This document shows, piece after piece, positions 1 to 13,901 of a DNA stretch of 64,000 nt. This DNA comes from Nautilus pompilius (taxonomy: Eukaryota > Mollusca > Cephalopoda > Nautilida > Nautilidae): the NCBI GenBank assembly GCA_018389105.1, contig JACATO010001746.1:1-64000 (forward strand), in the 5' to 3' direction. The first letter of the stretch is position 1, and every line of letters starts with the position of its first letter. The notes under the pieces were generated by a model. The model was not told where the DNA came from and made no database searches. It saw nothing but the letters and a program-made list of their open reading frames with translations. A program made the translations under genes and the position numbers.

Positions 1-1640
1 GTGCACTTCTTTGGGAGAGCACCGGGGCGCCGTCTCGAAGCCAGTCCGTTTAACACGACACCGGAATCGTTCTCCCCCTGTCTCTACCGAACCCGTTGGC
101 CATTTCCCCCCCGACTAGTTTCATTATCTATTGCCAATTTGTTTCTACCCTTTGCACCTAATGAAGAAAAATCGAATCGTTTTACATCTATCGATCTGTC
201 TATTGCAATGAAAACTATCTCTCTCAGATCGCGTGTGGACGCTTCTCGCATCTCTCCCAAGAATCTATTTGAAGTTAGGGTTTTGTTTATCCCTGCCTTC
301 CGCTCTCCATCTCAAATACACATCTACGATTTGCGCTGCGCCGAACGTTATCTCCATAACCTATGTCTCCGTGTAAGGTTTTCCTTAATCCTGTATTTGA
401 TGTGCTGAAACTTCTGAGCGTGTGTGGGAACACCGCTCATCCATACTGCTTCTCTCTTCTATTTCTTTTCTTAAAAATGGGAATATTTCTTTGTAGCAGA
501 TATCGTGTGATTCGCACGAGGTAATGGTCGGAAACGAATTGACTTGCCGGGGGGGGCAGGGAAGAGGAAAGGAACAGGAGGATATTCCCGAAGTTGTGGC
601 ATTAAGAGATACCATCGGAAACCCCCGGTTCTTAGAGATGCTCAACCGAGCAACACCTGGTGGCCCTGGGCTTAGGTAAATGCTCCACCCCCCTCATCTT
701 GATGCCGGTGTATTTTCTCTTGCAAAATCGAGATGTAACTTCAGATTTTTAAAAAAAGGGGGACGAAACCGAAAAAAAAAAAAATTCCCAGAAAAACAAA
801 CAAAGAAGTTGGCTTCCAAAGATCGATAGTTCCACGGCGAGAATCCGTAACAGGAAGCGGTTTGGACGGAGCTGCGCGAAAGAGTCGATCGGTTCGAGAA
901 CGGGTCAGAAAGAACGCTCATCTGATGGTGGATTCCTGCTCCCTCGCAACCGATTCGCCCTTAGAACTTATCTTTCACGCCACCGCTTCAAGAGAGTTAA
1001 ATACAAGGTCATAAAATTCACTCCCATGTCGTCGTCCCCCTCCGAGCTCACGAAAGAAGCTGAAGACTACATTTACTCGGTATCCACTTAATGGCTTCAA
1101 TCCTTTCTATTTAATGCCAGGTAAGTACCGTATAAGAATGGGCTTTAGGTTTTGTGTGGTAGCCATTAGAGAGCGAGGCAAGAATGAGTTCCGGTGCGCT
1201 ATAATTACCACTGAAATATCAATCAAGTCCCCACAAAACGACGATATATAATAAACCGGATCTTCTCTGCTGCTGCTGCTGCTCTTTATTTAACATTCGT
1301 GCTTCATAACCTGTGGGCGAAATAGGCAAAACCCCTTTATTCTGTGGGGATCAGTTTCCTAAATCTGCGATCGGGATTAGAAATTAAAAAAAAAAACACA
1401 CATCCAAGAGCAGGAAACACAAAAAGAAATCGATGCAGTCGAGCTAGACTCGGTTAGTACCGTGTTCGATACGGAAACTCTTTGATCGAAGTTCAAAAAA
1501 AGACCCCAAATGATCGAAGTCGGCGAGCAGAGATCGGGGTCGATTCTCGCCCCCGTTTGTAACCGTTTTAGTTTTTTGAGGGGTGGAGCTGGGCCGGCGG
1601 TGCGAGACGAATGGAAGGAGTAGATTGGAGAACCGGATCG
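1..1640. other. Mostly unassigned
   Basis: No convincing exon. A short frame at 1026-1088 (SSSPSELTKEAEDYIYS) precedes a perfect donor CCAG|GTAAGTAC at 1119, possibly a 5' exon. A CTG run of six units is at 1269-1283. Confidence 0.5.
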
Positions 1641-1645
1641 CGTGA

Positions 1646-1696
1646 ATGCATCGTCGAGGGAAGCCTTCGGAAATCGTGACGCTAAACGGCGTCCAG
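1646..1696 (+). CDS. Candidate first coding exon beside a GA tract
   Basis: ATG directly preceded by an in-frame TGA, 17 codons (MHRRGKPSEIVTLNGVQ) and a donor CCAG|GTAACT. The upstream 80 bases are GC-rich. The phase (0 out) fits the 0-in exon at 19860 or the candidate at 16660, but the distance is large. Too short to be sure. Confidence 0.22.
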
Positions 1697-1706
1697 GTAA
1701 CTCTTC

Positions 1707-1708
1707 CC

Positions 1709-1758
<50 letters not shown>

Positions 1759-1834
1759 CTCGAGAGAAGAGAGAGAGGCCGAGAGGAGAGAGGAGAGAGA
1801 GAGGAGAGAGAGAGAGAGAGAGAGATGAGATGAG
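1707..1834. repeat. (GA)n microsatellite
   Basis: Nearly pure GAGAGA with GGAGAG interruptions. Long open frames on both strands here are repeat translation. Confidence 0.95.
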
Positions 1835-4060
1835 AGAGAGCTCGCCACATTTAACCACTGCCAGGGTTCCCCTCACCATGCAGCGCACGGCTGATGAACT
1901 CGCCAAACTTCTGACCCGGTGTCCCTGCCACCCTCGGTCTCAATTTCGCTTTTAATGGTTCAAAAGTCTCTGTGTATAAACGAGTTGATGTTGGGTGAAG
2001 TAGATCGCCAGGGCAGGAGCAATGCCTAGGCGAGTGAGGCATGATGCGATAGGTTCTGTTGTGGGGAAGGGAAAATGCCAAGATTAGAACTCAGAAATTC
2101 TTTCTTTATTCCGAAGTCCGCCGAGACGTTTCGGGCGATCGATCACTCCGATGTCTCACAGACTCTCTCTCCGAAAACCCAGAACAAGCAAAGCCAACGA
2201 ACTCAGTGTATAACCACAGGAAGTCAGATGAACACTGAACAAATGTTGAAAAGAGTGTGCAGTCAACCCATTCATTAAATCATCGAAGATTGGAGTCCCC
2301 CAACCACGGCTGCTCGACAAGCATTCGACGATCAAATAGTCGCTTCCCATCCGTCTGTCAGAAATGTAGAAGTGACTGGAGATCCCCTTACTCTTTTAAA
2401 GGCCTATAAAGGGGAATCGACGTTTGCCTTTTGAGGAAGAACCCATTCAATAGCTGGGAAATGTATGCATCCCATTCCCTTTGTGTTTGAATAAATGGTC
2501 ATTCTTCGGGTTCTAGAATGATGCATTTGTCTTCTATTTATACGTACTTTTAAAAATGTTTCTGGGAATTCCCTTTAGCCCAAACTTTCTGGTGAACGTG
2601 AGAAAAATAGGGGTTGTTCGGTAACTGTAGTAGAATATTTTATAATATTATTCTTAAAAGGCCAATATCGCCAAACCATCTCACACGTAACTTGGGTGAA
2701 CAAACACGGAAAGGGAATAAACAAACGCGTAATTTTACTCGACAAGATTCTGTATCTCCCTGGAAACGGCAAACCGCTTTCACGTAGAGACCGTAATTCT
2801 TCATCAGAGCTCAGCGGACAATGCAGATTTGAGTCATTGGCGATGTCGCTGCTTCGGCGCCACGCAGACAAATCACTCGTCTTACATCTCGTTATTCATT
2901 TATTTATCGAATGCGATAAATATCCAAGAACTTTAAACATTTGGACTCCGTGCGAATGTGAGACTGGAAAGAAAAAAAAGGGGGGGTTAGCCGGTGGATA
3001 CGCAGTTTATCTATCGGGCATATGAGATGTGCACGCGTTTCCTTGTAACGAAAAGTGGTAAAGACTAACCAACCGTTATTAGAGGGCGAGGTGGTGAAGG
3101 TAACGGGACTTTTCCAACTTATTTTAGACTTCTCAAAAATCGAAGAACCCAAAGAGTCGAATGGCGTTCGCCGCTCTGCCGTTCCTCTGTCTGGACGCAC
3201 CAGAAGACCGGGCTCTAACCGAAGTAGGGCTGGGGACGGTATTGTTACCGGGGATCACCATGACACCCGCATTAACGCACGAATGAGCGAGACTCGCAGA
3301 CTTCGCTTCTCGTCCCCGTCGTATCGCGAGGCGTCGGTACCTCTGTGGCGGCTTGTTTAGGGGTTTTCTCCAATGACCCTTTCCCCATCCCCCCCCCACA
3401 CAAAAGACCTTCTGTTTACCTTTTACGTCCAGCCACGCTGATTATTGATTTCTGCGACGCCCGACGATTCCAGAAGCGATGCCTTCCTGTTTTTTATTTA
3501 TTGGTCTACATTCTGACGAAATCCTACCGTCCTCTCGAAGAGGGGGTTGGGTGGGGCTGGAAAGAGAGAGACCCCCACGCTTCACCTATTAATCTTAAGC
3601 AGCGCGTGACTGACTCGCGACGATTATCCTGCCACTCGACACAGCCTCTGCGGCTCAGAACTCCAGAAATCGCCCCATATCTCCTTTTGCAAACTGACTT
3701 AAAAAAAGAAAAAGCAGCCATTCCTCCCCCCCTTTTTTTATTGGTTTCTTTGAGGGCCAACCCTGCCGATATATTCCAGATATCGGCTTCGCGCGATAAT
3801 TATTTTACGTCCAAACGACAAAAACCCGGTTAAAGCGAAACATTGTTTATTTCTGTTTCGTTCTTCTTTGCCGTTCCGCGGTCTGTACGCACCGGGCTGT
3901 TTGTGCAGCATCCCAACCGGAAAACGGACCGCAGATAAGCGAAAACATCCGGACGCCAAACCGGAAGTGGACTTGCGCATAATGAAGGTTGCTGGTCGTA
4001 TAATGGATTCTTATTGAAGTATAAATCATTGATACTATCGAACGCGTAAAATATTCTCTT
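1835..4060. other. Unassigned, with weak coding hints
   Basis: At 1877-1950 both strands read natural peptide (plus MQRTADELAKLLT; minus KFGEFISRALHG, with donor CATG|GTGAGG). 3161-3286 holds a 41-codon plus frame starting MAFAALPFLCLDAP. 3345-3833 is a long frame with C-run low complexity that I do not accept. Confidence 0.4.
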
Positions 4061-4067
4061 TAATCAG

Positions 4068-4182
4068 CGAGAGAGAGAGATGAATGGAGAGAGAGAGAGA
4101 TGGAGAGAGAGAGCGAGAGAGAGAGAGGAGAGAGGATGGAGAGAGAGAGGAGAGAGAGGAGAGAGAGAGAGAGAGAGAGAGA
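4068..4182. repeat. (GA)n microsatellite
   Basis: GAGAGA with ATGGAGAG interruptions. Confidence 0.95.
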
Positions 4183-4574
4183 TCTGTCTGTGTTTAAAGA
4201 AATCCGACATCTTGAATATTTCATCAGTTGGTATCTTGCCAAGTGGATAAGGCAAATTACTTTTTAACACATTTCCGTCCGATTCTCAGGGGACCGACTC
4301 GCCCAGGCGAAGGGGCGAGCAGACTTTCACTTTCCACACGAATGTGTGCAAATGAAGTTGATGGCAAGATGGCGGCTACGCGAGCCCCCTTCCAGAAGGG
4401 TGCAGAGAAAGACGTTTCGTTTACTCCCTTTCAACTTGTATAAATATATGTACATGAAGATGGAAAGATCTGGAAGTAATTACACCCTGATTTCTGAAAA
4501 GGCGTCTTCAAGGAAATAGGTAGATTTTTTTTTAATGCGTAAATAGGTCTGCTACAGAGGACTGAAGGTGCTCC

Positions 4575-4645
4575 AACACACACCCACACACACCCACACT
4601 CACACTCACCCACACTCACACCCACACTCACACCCACACACGCAC
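4575..4645. repeat. (CA)n-type repeat, CACACCCACACT units
   Basis: Imperfect 12-bp CACACCCACACT and CACTCACACC units. Confidence 0.9.
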
Positions 4646-6175
4646 ACATTTTTAGAACGAAAAAAAAACGCATCATCAGACGTAAATAACAGCAAGGAAG
4701 AGGAACGGGAACACCTTCAAAGGTAACCATGGCAATATCTTTGACATTTCTTAGTGTTTTTTTAATTTTCCTTTCGGTTGGGGAAATCACGGAAGCTGCT
4801 TGAGCTAAGATAAATCGCTTTACCACAAACAAAGGCAGGTGAGAGGGTTTGCGGTTTAGCATTATCTCTTACTTTTTAAAGTCGACTGTTACGCTTTATT
4901 TGATCAGTTTCGAACGAAAGGGTTAACCGATTTTTAAATGTGTTCCTTAAAATTCAGTTTTATTGTTTCTCCGTCGGTACCTGACTTGTCGAGGCACGGT
5001 GAGAGTCTCGAGTTTCCCATTAGGATCGTGTCCAGTTTTCTGAATATTTTGCACACCCACAGAACAAATTAATTTGGGGAATCTTATATGGCTGCGCACC
5101 TGGCCTGATGATGAGAGCGAGCTCGCCGACTGAAATGTTAAACGTTGTCTGTTGCTTCGGTTTTCGTTTCCACAAACCCCTAACCATTAGGTAAGCACAG
5201 CGACACTTAAGCAGTTTTACCAGATTAATCCCACAACCTTATTTATAAAAAAAAAGAAAATAGGGTAAGAAGATATCAGGATTTCATTAGACTTTTCGAG
5301 AATTAGCGAGAGGAGTACAGTGATGTCCGCATCCTCATCTTGCCTAATAACAGAGACAAGCGTGCCGCCCCTATGCAAAAAGGCCCGAATCTAAAACCGT
5401 TTGGCGGCTGGGGCAGCCTCGATCTCATATAGGGTTCTGAAGAGGAGGGTGCACAGCTGTTAAGAAAGAGCCCAACCAGTACGATTCATGGCAGCAACCT
5501 TCTCGTTGCGATGTCAGCTGAAAATATCGTTGATTTTCTTTTTAAAAAGCAAACCAGTAAATAATAAGTTATCCCTCAGACCAGCGAAAGGGTCGGACCA
5601 ACTGATCTTCCTTGGATTTGCGACTTCAAAGAGTTTAGCAGGTGAATTGGCTGGACAAAAGATGAAGGAAGTGAAAAATGGATTTCATGCTGTCTACCTA
5701 AAGATTCCATTTACTCTCTTAGCAGCTTTCCGTTATTAACCCTCCTCCCCTCTGCCACGGGCGAACATACAGGTGGCTTATTTTCTCATTGCACTAAATG
5801 CCATTTCGAAGTCCACGTGAAGGGGTCGGAAAATGTAATCAAAGGATGCAAATGTAAATTTTGATGGTCGGGCGATTTCGAATCCGGCAGATAACGGTCG
5901 GCACCGACAGGTGCTCTCTCAGAGTGAGCAGGCCCTTGCCGCTTAAAACCGGATCCCTACGGAGACCCCTTCTTGTCGCCAGTCTCTGCAGCCGCAGATG
6001 GCACGTGACGCCATTGGGCTGGTTTTGTTCGGTTCTCTTACTTTTTAAGCGACAAGTTGCATCGTTCTCAACCAAATAATATTCCTGAAAATCCAAGAGT
6101 TTCACAAGAGCGAACGCTGTCAAAAACTACCTCTCAAAATAACATCTTGTGGAACATTTTTCAATATATATTTAT

Positions 6176-6178
6176 ATA

Positions 6179-6211
<33 letters not shown>
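6176..6211. repeat. (TA)n microsatellite
   Basis: Alternating TA run. Further short TA runs are at 8391-8406, 49652-49666 and 58747-58767. Confidence 0.9.
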
Positions 6212-6929
6212 GCCAGGAATCGACTTTAATTCTAAACTATTAGATGCTGTAAAGTAGCGTGGTTCATAATAAGTAAATACTTTAGAAGATTAATTAATTT
6301 GTTTTTGAGAATTTTAAAATTTCTACGCCTGCAAATGTAAAACAGTGACCGTGAGTAGGCAGTGTGCTGAGTCATCGGCCCAGAAAACCAATCGATAGGC
6401 GGTTAATTGTCTGCCATTATTGTAAATTATCATCGTTCTGCCAGCTGTCGGGTAGAAAAATTCAGGGAAACACTCGACGAATTTCTAGCTTTTCCAAGAA
6501 AAAATACCATTTTTGGCCGCACATCTTAGTGCTAGAAGTAAATGAGCGTTTCGACAGAGCTCGAGATGAAAGAAAACTGCCATCGACATTTGAAAGAAGT
6601 AGGGATAGTTTCAGTATTACCACAACCTTACCAGCAGCAACTGAACCAATTAATTAACTTAACTACGTTTCAGATAACTTCATCTGCCATCATCGGTATT
6701 CTATTATTCTCTATAGTGCCATCGATCTGTTCAGCCTTACGGAGCGTCACCAAGACTCGAGCTCAAAAGCTCTGATCGAGTATTCACTTCTCAACCGATG
6801 CAGCATAAGTTCGAAGGAAAAAAAAATATATTCTAAGCACCTGTCTTTAGATCTTCGTCACGATGCTCAGGCTAGCTAATTAATTAAATAGGTAATTAAA
6901 ACCATGCAAGCAAACTGACATTCGGCATC

Positions 6930-7256
6930 ATGGAGCGTAAAAAGGTCTTCTCCAATAACATCTATCTCGTAGATTGGCTGCATCGGCTCGATTTATTCGG
7001 ATGGTGCAAGGTCTTGGCAACCTGTCACTACGTTCTCTCTGCATTAATACGACACATTGGAACAACCAGCTTCCTCGTGTCAGCACCGGGCCAAATACTC
7101 AATGTAGATCTTCTCTACTTGGAAGATGGCCGTGTCGCTCGCCATGTAGAATTACTCGCCAAAGATCAGAGAGAAGAAGCCATCAAGGAAACATCTGTTG
7201 GCAACGGAACGAAATCCAAAGGACATAAAAACTTTGTACGCAAGCAAAAGAGTTAG
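6930..7256 (+). CDS. 108-codon ORF, unrecognised
   Basis: ATG in a favourable context (CATCATGG) and 108 codons to TAG. The second half is polar and natural-looking (VDLLYLEDGRVARHVELLAK) with a Lys-rich C terminus (KSKGHKNFVRKQKS). A second frame is open over most of it. No splice sites, domain or family recognised; could be an old coding relic of a mobile element. Confidence 0.25.
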   Translation: MERKKVFSNNIYLVDWLHRLDLFGWCKVLATCHYVLSALIRHIGTTSFLVSAPGQILNVDLLYLEDGRVARHVELLAKDQREEAIKETSVGNGTKSKGHKNFVRKQKS

Positions 7257-10229
7257 AAATTCAAGGTAGCCGCACCTGTCCATTTTACCTGAGCTTGGAA
7301 AATCTAGTGCGTCTGGTTATAAATAATTTGTTGGTATTAACGCTTCGTGGTTGATTAGATTACCGATTATACAAGTGGTGGGCATATGAAGTACCACTAT
7401 CCCTGATCTATCTGATCTAAATCTCAGCATTTCTGTAATAGTTTGATTCTTTACTGTTAGAAAACGAATCAAATGGCGAGTCTCGGCATTACGGAGACTT
7501 CTTCTTCTCGTTAACTTAGTCATGTGTTATTAATTATTATTCCAGGTGAGCCGTAGTAATGGATATCCTGGTTATTAATATTTAAATAATTTTTAAAGTT
7601 AAACTTTACGAGCCAAGAGAAGGGAAAGTGACTGATCTTCCAGTCTGGCCGAACAAAAACCGTGCCAGTCATCTACCGCCTGCCGCCTGCGCTTTTATAA
7701 GCTAGTTTAACTACGTCGTAGACCTTTTCCTGCTAGTTAACAGGGGTACATTCAGGGCAACAATCTGAATTAATTCACCTCGCCTTACATATGCAATAAC
7801 GTGGAGACGAGACTTTCCCGGGTCATATTCTACAAATAGACATCTTAATGCTTGAAAAATTAATTTGGATAACTTGCGTCCTGACGATAAAATACCTCTA
7901 AGGTGACTATTTCGAAGATCCCTTTCCCGTATTTTCTGAGAAACTACAGAGGTAAATCGGCGCAAAGTTTAATTCCGTAAAACATAGCTGCCACATTTCC
8001 ATGGCCCATTCCTTTCTCGCTTAACAAAGCGCATGCGCATTAATCATACGATGATCCAGACAAAATCAAAACAACAAAAAAAACAGAGTCGGTGCACGCA
8101 CAAGTTTCCCTTCCAGGATACGTCTGGAAGGTTTCCACAACAAGTTCTCCCCACTCCTCCCCTGCGGGCTGCTGATGCCTGGAAGCGTGTTTATATACAA
8201 AAGGTTACCGATTTTCCTCCGCGCTATCTGGATTCTGCATCCTATCCGCTAGTGTGGCGTCCAGAGAGCTCTTCAGTCAGAAAGGGTAATAAAGTCAGTT
8301 TAGCTAAGACTTAGATAAAATAGACTAAATATCGTCTTCATCTGGAGAAGAGGTAGCTTAATTTGGAAAATCATATGTCGAATTGAGCGCTATATATATA
8401 TATATATACTTCAGCATCTGAGAGCCGTTCGAACATGGATGGGTCCTGCATAGATAAGGCAAACAATCCGCCTAACATCCCCAGCCGATGTGCGCTGCGG
8501 AGAGAAGAAGCAAACTGCGATTATTGCTAAAACGATCGGTACCGTGGGAACCGACTTTGCGTAAAGTTCTTGGAAATTAGTTTATTCACGCAAGAATAAT
8601 CCCCTGCGAGACTTTGTCTTTCTGACGTAGCCATGACGATATCGCATCTTCATCGGAAAAGCCGGATTTATTTTGAAAAGCACCAGCGAGACGAAATGGA
8701 TTCATCATCGTCAAAGGAGTGCCTCTAATGTCGAGAGTTTGTTCACCTTTAAACTATTCATAGAATATTAACAAGAACAGCAAACAACATTTGCCTTCTT
8801 TCAAATGCAAAAATCCGTCTTTAGTATAGTTTGCTTGTTAACTCGAGACCGGAAGGCGTAGTGGCCTATGTAGGTTTTTCTGGGAAGAGAAAAACCATTC
8901 TTTACAATGAAGAATTTAATCGCTAAGTTGTCGTATCAAAAAATAATAATACGTAATCCTGTATTTTTTTTTTTTATAATTTCTCGAAATAAATCCGTAC
9001 GCATAAATTATGTAAACTTAAAAGGTAAAGTTAATAATTGTTTTATTTTTTCTGTAAAGACCGCTGAAAATAGCGGAACAGTTTACTCAGTTAGAATACG
9101 AAACTACAACAGAGACCTCTGGTGGGGGGTGGGTGGGCGGAGTAAATGAGAAATAATGTTAAAAAATATCACTGTATTCAACTTTAAATTTATAACTTTC
9201 ATATTTCCCTTACAACGAATTTGCAAGGTAAATATTTCGAATGTCTTTAGCGTTTCATACCATATTTTTAAAAATATTTGGAGATTTTGTATAAAATTTA
9301 AAATTTGCCATTTAAAGTTTTTGTCTTTAGATTTTAATTCGTAAATATTAATTCTTGCGCAAGTCATATAATGCGATCCCGTAGTTGATATAGAAATACG
9401 TTTAATTGGATGCATAATTCAATTGTTCACTACCTTTTAGATTTTCAAAATGACTTCCCTACCGATAGGAGCTAAAGTGTGTGTGGAGCTAAGTCATCTT
9501 ATGCGTGCTCAGTATTGTTAAGATCAAGATACACTGTTCACCAGTCATTGTTCTCCGTTAAAAACTGAACTTTTCTTGAATGGGACATCAGGTGCAGACT
9601 ACTCGGCTGTAGAACGATTGTCCACACACCACGGATTTTGGTTCATAACCGCTTGCAGACTGCGAAATTCATATTCCTCGCACTCCACACCATGATGCTG
9701 CGGGCTTCAGATCTATGGCGTTCTCTGACGTGGCAAGCTACAAAACCGTTCATGTGCACGGCGGTGAATCAAGGCTCTGCCATCAGAAGATGACAACTGA
9801 ATTTTGACTCGTTTGAGAAAATAACACTTGTCTCCCACATTTCGTCCCTGGCCGCGGGGAGGGCTCTGTGGGTGTATAGGTGATTACCCGCACCAGTATA
9901 TTTTAGATTCCATAGTCGTCGACTGCAGCTGTCTGTGGGTCCTACTTCCGCGTCGTGACGCGGAGTTGGCCCCCGCGTCTGGCCCGGTCATCTTCGAGGC
10001 CAAACTACGACCCGTCTCTGCGAAAAGGTCGCTACCCAACAGATCCCTAATACGGTATACGTCTTTGTCCGCTCGCGCTCCATTCGTGGCGATACCTTAG
10101 TAAAGTTTTGTGGCGTCCTTCATCTAATGGCGACTATTCACACTTTGCGCACAAAAAAATACCACCTACGTTTTTACCACTCCGTCGCTGCTTCTTGTAC
10201 TTCAGAAATGCGATGAGATGAGATCTTGT

Positions 10230-10302
10230 AAAACCTCTCTCTCGCTCTCTCTCTGCATCTCTCTCTCTCTCTATCTCTCTCTTCCATCTCTCTCTCTCTG
10301 CA

Positions 10303-10334
<32 letters not shown>

Positions 10335-10595
10335 GAACTGACGTCATATCTCTCTCTCTTCTCTCTATAATGACGTCATCTCCTCTTCTCTCTCATCTCT
10401 CTCTCTCAGTCATTAAACATCCATCTCTCTCTCTCTCCATCTCTCTCTCTCTCATCTCTCTCTTTCAGTCATTAAACATCCATCTCTCTCTCTCTCTCTC
10501 TCTGAACTGATGTCATATCTCTCTCTCTTACTCTCTGTAATGACGTCATCTCTCTCTCTTCTCCATCTCCTCTCTCTCTCTCTCTCTTCTTCTGA
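10230..10595. repeat. CT-rich satellite with TGACGTCAT motifs
   Basis: (CT)n interrupted by units such as CTGAACTGACGTCATATC (10334) and CTGAACTGATGTCATATC (10502), 168 bases apart, and by TAATGACGTCATCTC and CATTAAACATCCATC repeats. Related in sequence to the arrays at 14.7, 18.0 and 28.4 kb. Confidence 0.8.
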
Positions 10596-12799
10596 AACGT
10601 TTCTTTTCTCTTTTCGAAATTCCTGAAGAAAAGGGAGGGGGAGGGGTAATCTTTTGAACGAATTTTGGACATCTGTCTCAAGCTTCAAAATCAGATAATT
10701 CTATGGCTTCTGTACTTCTCCGGAAGCTGGCGATTTGGCGACAGAACGGTTTCTAAACCGAAACCGTTTTCTCCGTCAGCTGCTACATCTTCTTTACGTC
10801 TCTTTTTTTTTGCCTATTTAACCAGAAGCTTTCCGCGGCGGCTCGGATGCTATTGGTCCTGTCAGGGCTGACAACACGATTGTGACGGGAGAAGGGGCAG
10901 ACAGAGGGGAGGGGGGGAGAGAAAATTCCGGGCAAAAACCCATTACGGAGCGGGTGATATTAATTTCGTCATTCTCTAAGTCCAAGAGAAACGGTTCCCA
11001 GCTGCCAGCAGAACGAACGGCCCAGATCGAATCGATCGACAAACCCGTCGCCGTCGCACTCCGTCCCCGCTGTCACCGCTACCAGAAAACATCAATGGGA
11101 ATCTAAATAGAACCGTGATCGGTTCACTGTGTTCGATCAGGACCGGACTCGCGTGCGGGAGGGGGGGGTTGCCCGTTCTGCGTCTTTTTATCTGTGTTTG
11201 GCAAATAAATCCCCTTTGTGTGCCCAACAAAAATCGATCTCGCGAAAGCAGGTGCTCGGAAACCGCTCTCCGCCATTTCCCTCATCAGTTGTTCTCGTCC
11301 GCGTCCGCACCGTCCCCCCAATCCATTTCCTGTCATTGCTAATCAGTGGCGTTCATTTGCGTGATGGATGCCTTCAGACACAACGCGATTCTGCTGATGG
11401 CAGGCAAACAGGATCTTTTTCTCCCTCCCACCTTTTTTTTTTGGTAATTATTCCAAAAATTGTTCAGCCCCTTATACGAATAAGAGATAATTAATTGGTG
11501 GTTGTTTACCTTCCGAAAAACGTCTGAAGCGTGTAATTTACCATATAATAAGGTCCCGGGGACATCCGATTTGTGTCTGCCGGATACTAGAGAATACATG
11601 AATAATTCTAATAAAAATGCAACCTTTTTAAAAAATATATCTTAATCCCCCCCTTGTTTTTTTTTTACATAGAACAGGGAAGTTTCAGGAATCGATACCA
11701 TTAATGTTCAGACACGCGGCGCGGACGTTGTACGTCGGTATAGATTTCGGCGCGCACATGTTCCCAACTACTACTTGGCTTTGGCTCTTCGTTACTGGCC
11801 GGGGCTGCGATTCCTTACAGCGGCAAAATGCAGCTTTGTTTCTTTTTAAAAAAATTAAATGACAGCAATTAAGGGGAAACGAAGTCCCGCAGAAAAATAG
11901 CTGCCTGACATTTTTTTCTTACGTCTATACCCCGACTCTACGGAAACGAGTTACGGCAAATCGCTTTGTTATTTATATCATCGGCGGGTGAGAAGCGGTT
12001 CGAACGGACTCGGTTGGCAAATCCCCGCAGTTTTCGAAGCACTTGTCCAGAGACGTTGTGGGTGTGGAGCTGTTTATGAACCCGTTGGCTGGATTCCTCC
12101 ATAGCGGTCGGCTCATGGAGAGCGGGGCCGGTCAGAGCGGTCAGCCAACAAATAACGGGAGAAGCCTGAATGATACGGACTTGTACTTTTCGCTGCCGCG
12201 AGACATAGGTTCGTGCACTTCGCTACAGTAAAGCACAATTAATGTCACCGACGTCTCGTCCTGCTGTCGAGAATGATATAATCAGAGTGGACAATAATCT
12301 ATAATAAGTCTTCGCGAAGTCAGCGGTGATGACTTAGAACTTGAAGCGATGAATGTAACTAGCGTGTACCGGAAATCTTTCAGTATTGCAAGATATCGTT
12401 TCGCAGGCTTCTCACTCCGTATTTTCGCTTTAATTTATGTTTTTGATATTTCAGCAAGAAAGAGAACGTGATTGGGACGGAAACACTACTCTCCCTTTAA
12501 GATGCAAACCTCGTGTAATCACGCGACTTTAACTTGTGACCACGGCAGCGCCGACTGGCGGCTGATGGCGCGTCGATCGGCCAACCAAAAGCTCATCGTC
12601 CAAGCCGCTGTTGTCGCGCTGCGGACCATCTACCGTGACTGTGCTGTCTGTGTCTGCGTGTAGCATAATTGATTTCCCTCAAATTGTATCTGAACATCTC
12701 TATAGGGGCGTATTTACTGCCGACACAAGGAGAATGCTCACGGCTTACTTATATCCAAGCGGTAGAGCCTATTCCAATGTTACTTTGTTCGCACCCTAG

Positions 12800-12932
12800 A
12801 ATGTGTTAGTGATGAACGCTGGCCCTTTTACCCGGGACTCAGTTCGGGGGGAATCTTTCCTCCAGCCCACCTCGAATACACAGAGGGACAGCGAATATCC
12901 GGGGAAATACCTTTCAAAAGAAGAGACGGCAG
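12800..12932 (+). CDS. Candidate internal exon, two frames open
   Basis: 133 nt with an excellent acceptor (TTACTTTGTTCGCACCCTAG) and donor (GGCAG|GTAAATC). Frame 0 reads NVLVMNAGPFTRDSVRGESF then LQPTSNTQRD and ends phase 1, with slightly more G/C-ending codons. The other frame reads CVSDERWPFYPGLSSGGIF. Neither is recognised. The position on the plus strand upstream of 19860 would allow the same gene. Confidence 0.3.
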
Positions 12933-13901
12933 GTAAATCGATAACTGGGCCAATTCTATTAAATCCGATCGTCGTCGCGGTGGACCTGTAGCATTAAAGT
13001 TTTTAAACGGTATTTACCTGCCCTGTCCTTTCGTTTGCTGTCATGGAAATGCCAAGTAAAGGGGGTGTTCAGGGGCCTTTGTGGCAAAGTGTGAATTAAA
13101 TGTATGTAGATACGACGTTTCACCACGTAAAACCCGTCTGCTGTTACTTAGAAACAATGACCGTGTGCTGAGCTACCAATTCAGCCGAGAAGAAACGTTC
13201 TGACTGCAAGCAAATTATCAGGAGTCTGACGAAATGTTGAGCTGTTGGCCAGGGTCCACCGAACCAGCTCGGAACAGTTCTAGTCGTTGATTTCTTGGCT
13301 ACAGGGAGACGGCAGACCGTGACGGGCTGCCTGTACCATCAACTCCCACACCCCCTCTTTCTCTTGCTGTAGGTCTTCCGGCTCTTCGCCAGCCTTTCAC
13401 GCGACCCAGCGCTGCTATCAGCGCCTCTAGCGAAATTACCCCCCAGTTTCCAGGGGCGTTAATAACGATGGTGTTGTGTACGTCTCGGCGCAGTTTCTCC
13501 GTTATTACCGCGAACCAGCCAGTTAATTTACGACCGATGACCCGGCTCAGCGCTTGTCAGCTCTGGTGTAGACGTGACGAATAACAACCTATTCGTAAAA
13601 TATTCATCATTTCCATCAGCCCGTCAAAGGCTGCAGCCCTTCAGTCTATTTATCGTCATCAGTGGCTAATACGGAAGCACGATTTGTAGTGGACTTCTAA
13701 ATCCGCCTTCAAAGTTTGTCTCTCCTCCTCCTTATCTCCGGTCTCTAGCCGTATATCTAACCGCTTTGACTAAGGGTTTGTCCTTCACTAAGTAACCATG
13801 GAAACGTTCTTCATAGTACTGTGAAATGTAAAACGCTAAATGGGGCAAGAGGGGTTTCCATCCCCGACTAACGGTAACTCACCTGTTTCTCGATGACTTA
13901 C

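Larger units (their letters stand above)
4646..10225. other. Mostly unassigned
   Basis: Apart from a hammerhead-like motif (5105-5135), a TA run and the ORF at 6930, I see no gene. 8427-8560 (GTTCGAACATGG and following) has a repeat-like look. Confidence 0.5.

Noticed and set aside
3345..3833. 162-codon plus frame
   Set aside because: It runs through C-run and A-run low complexity, lacks coding bias and recognisable domains, and overlaps equally open minus frames.
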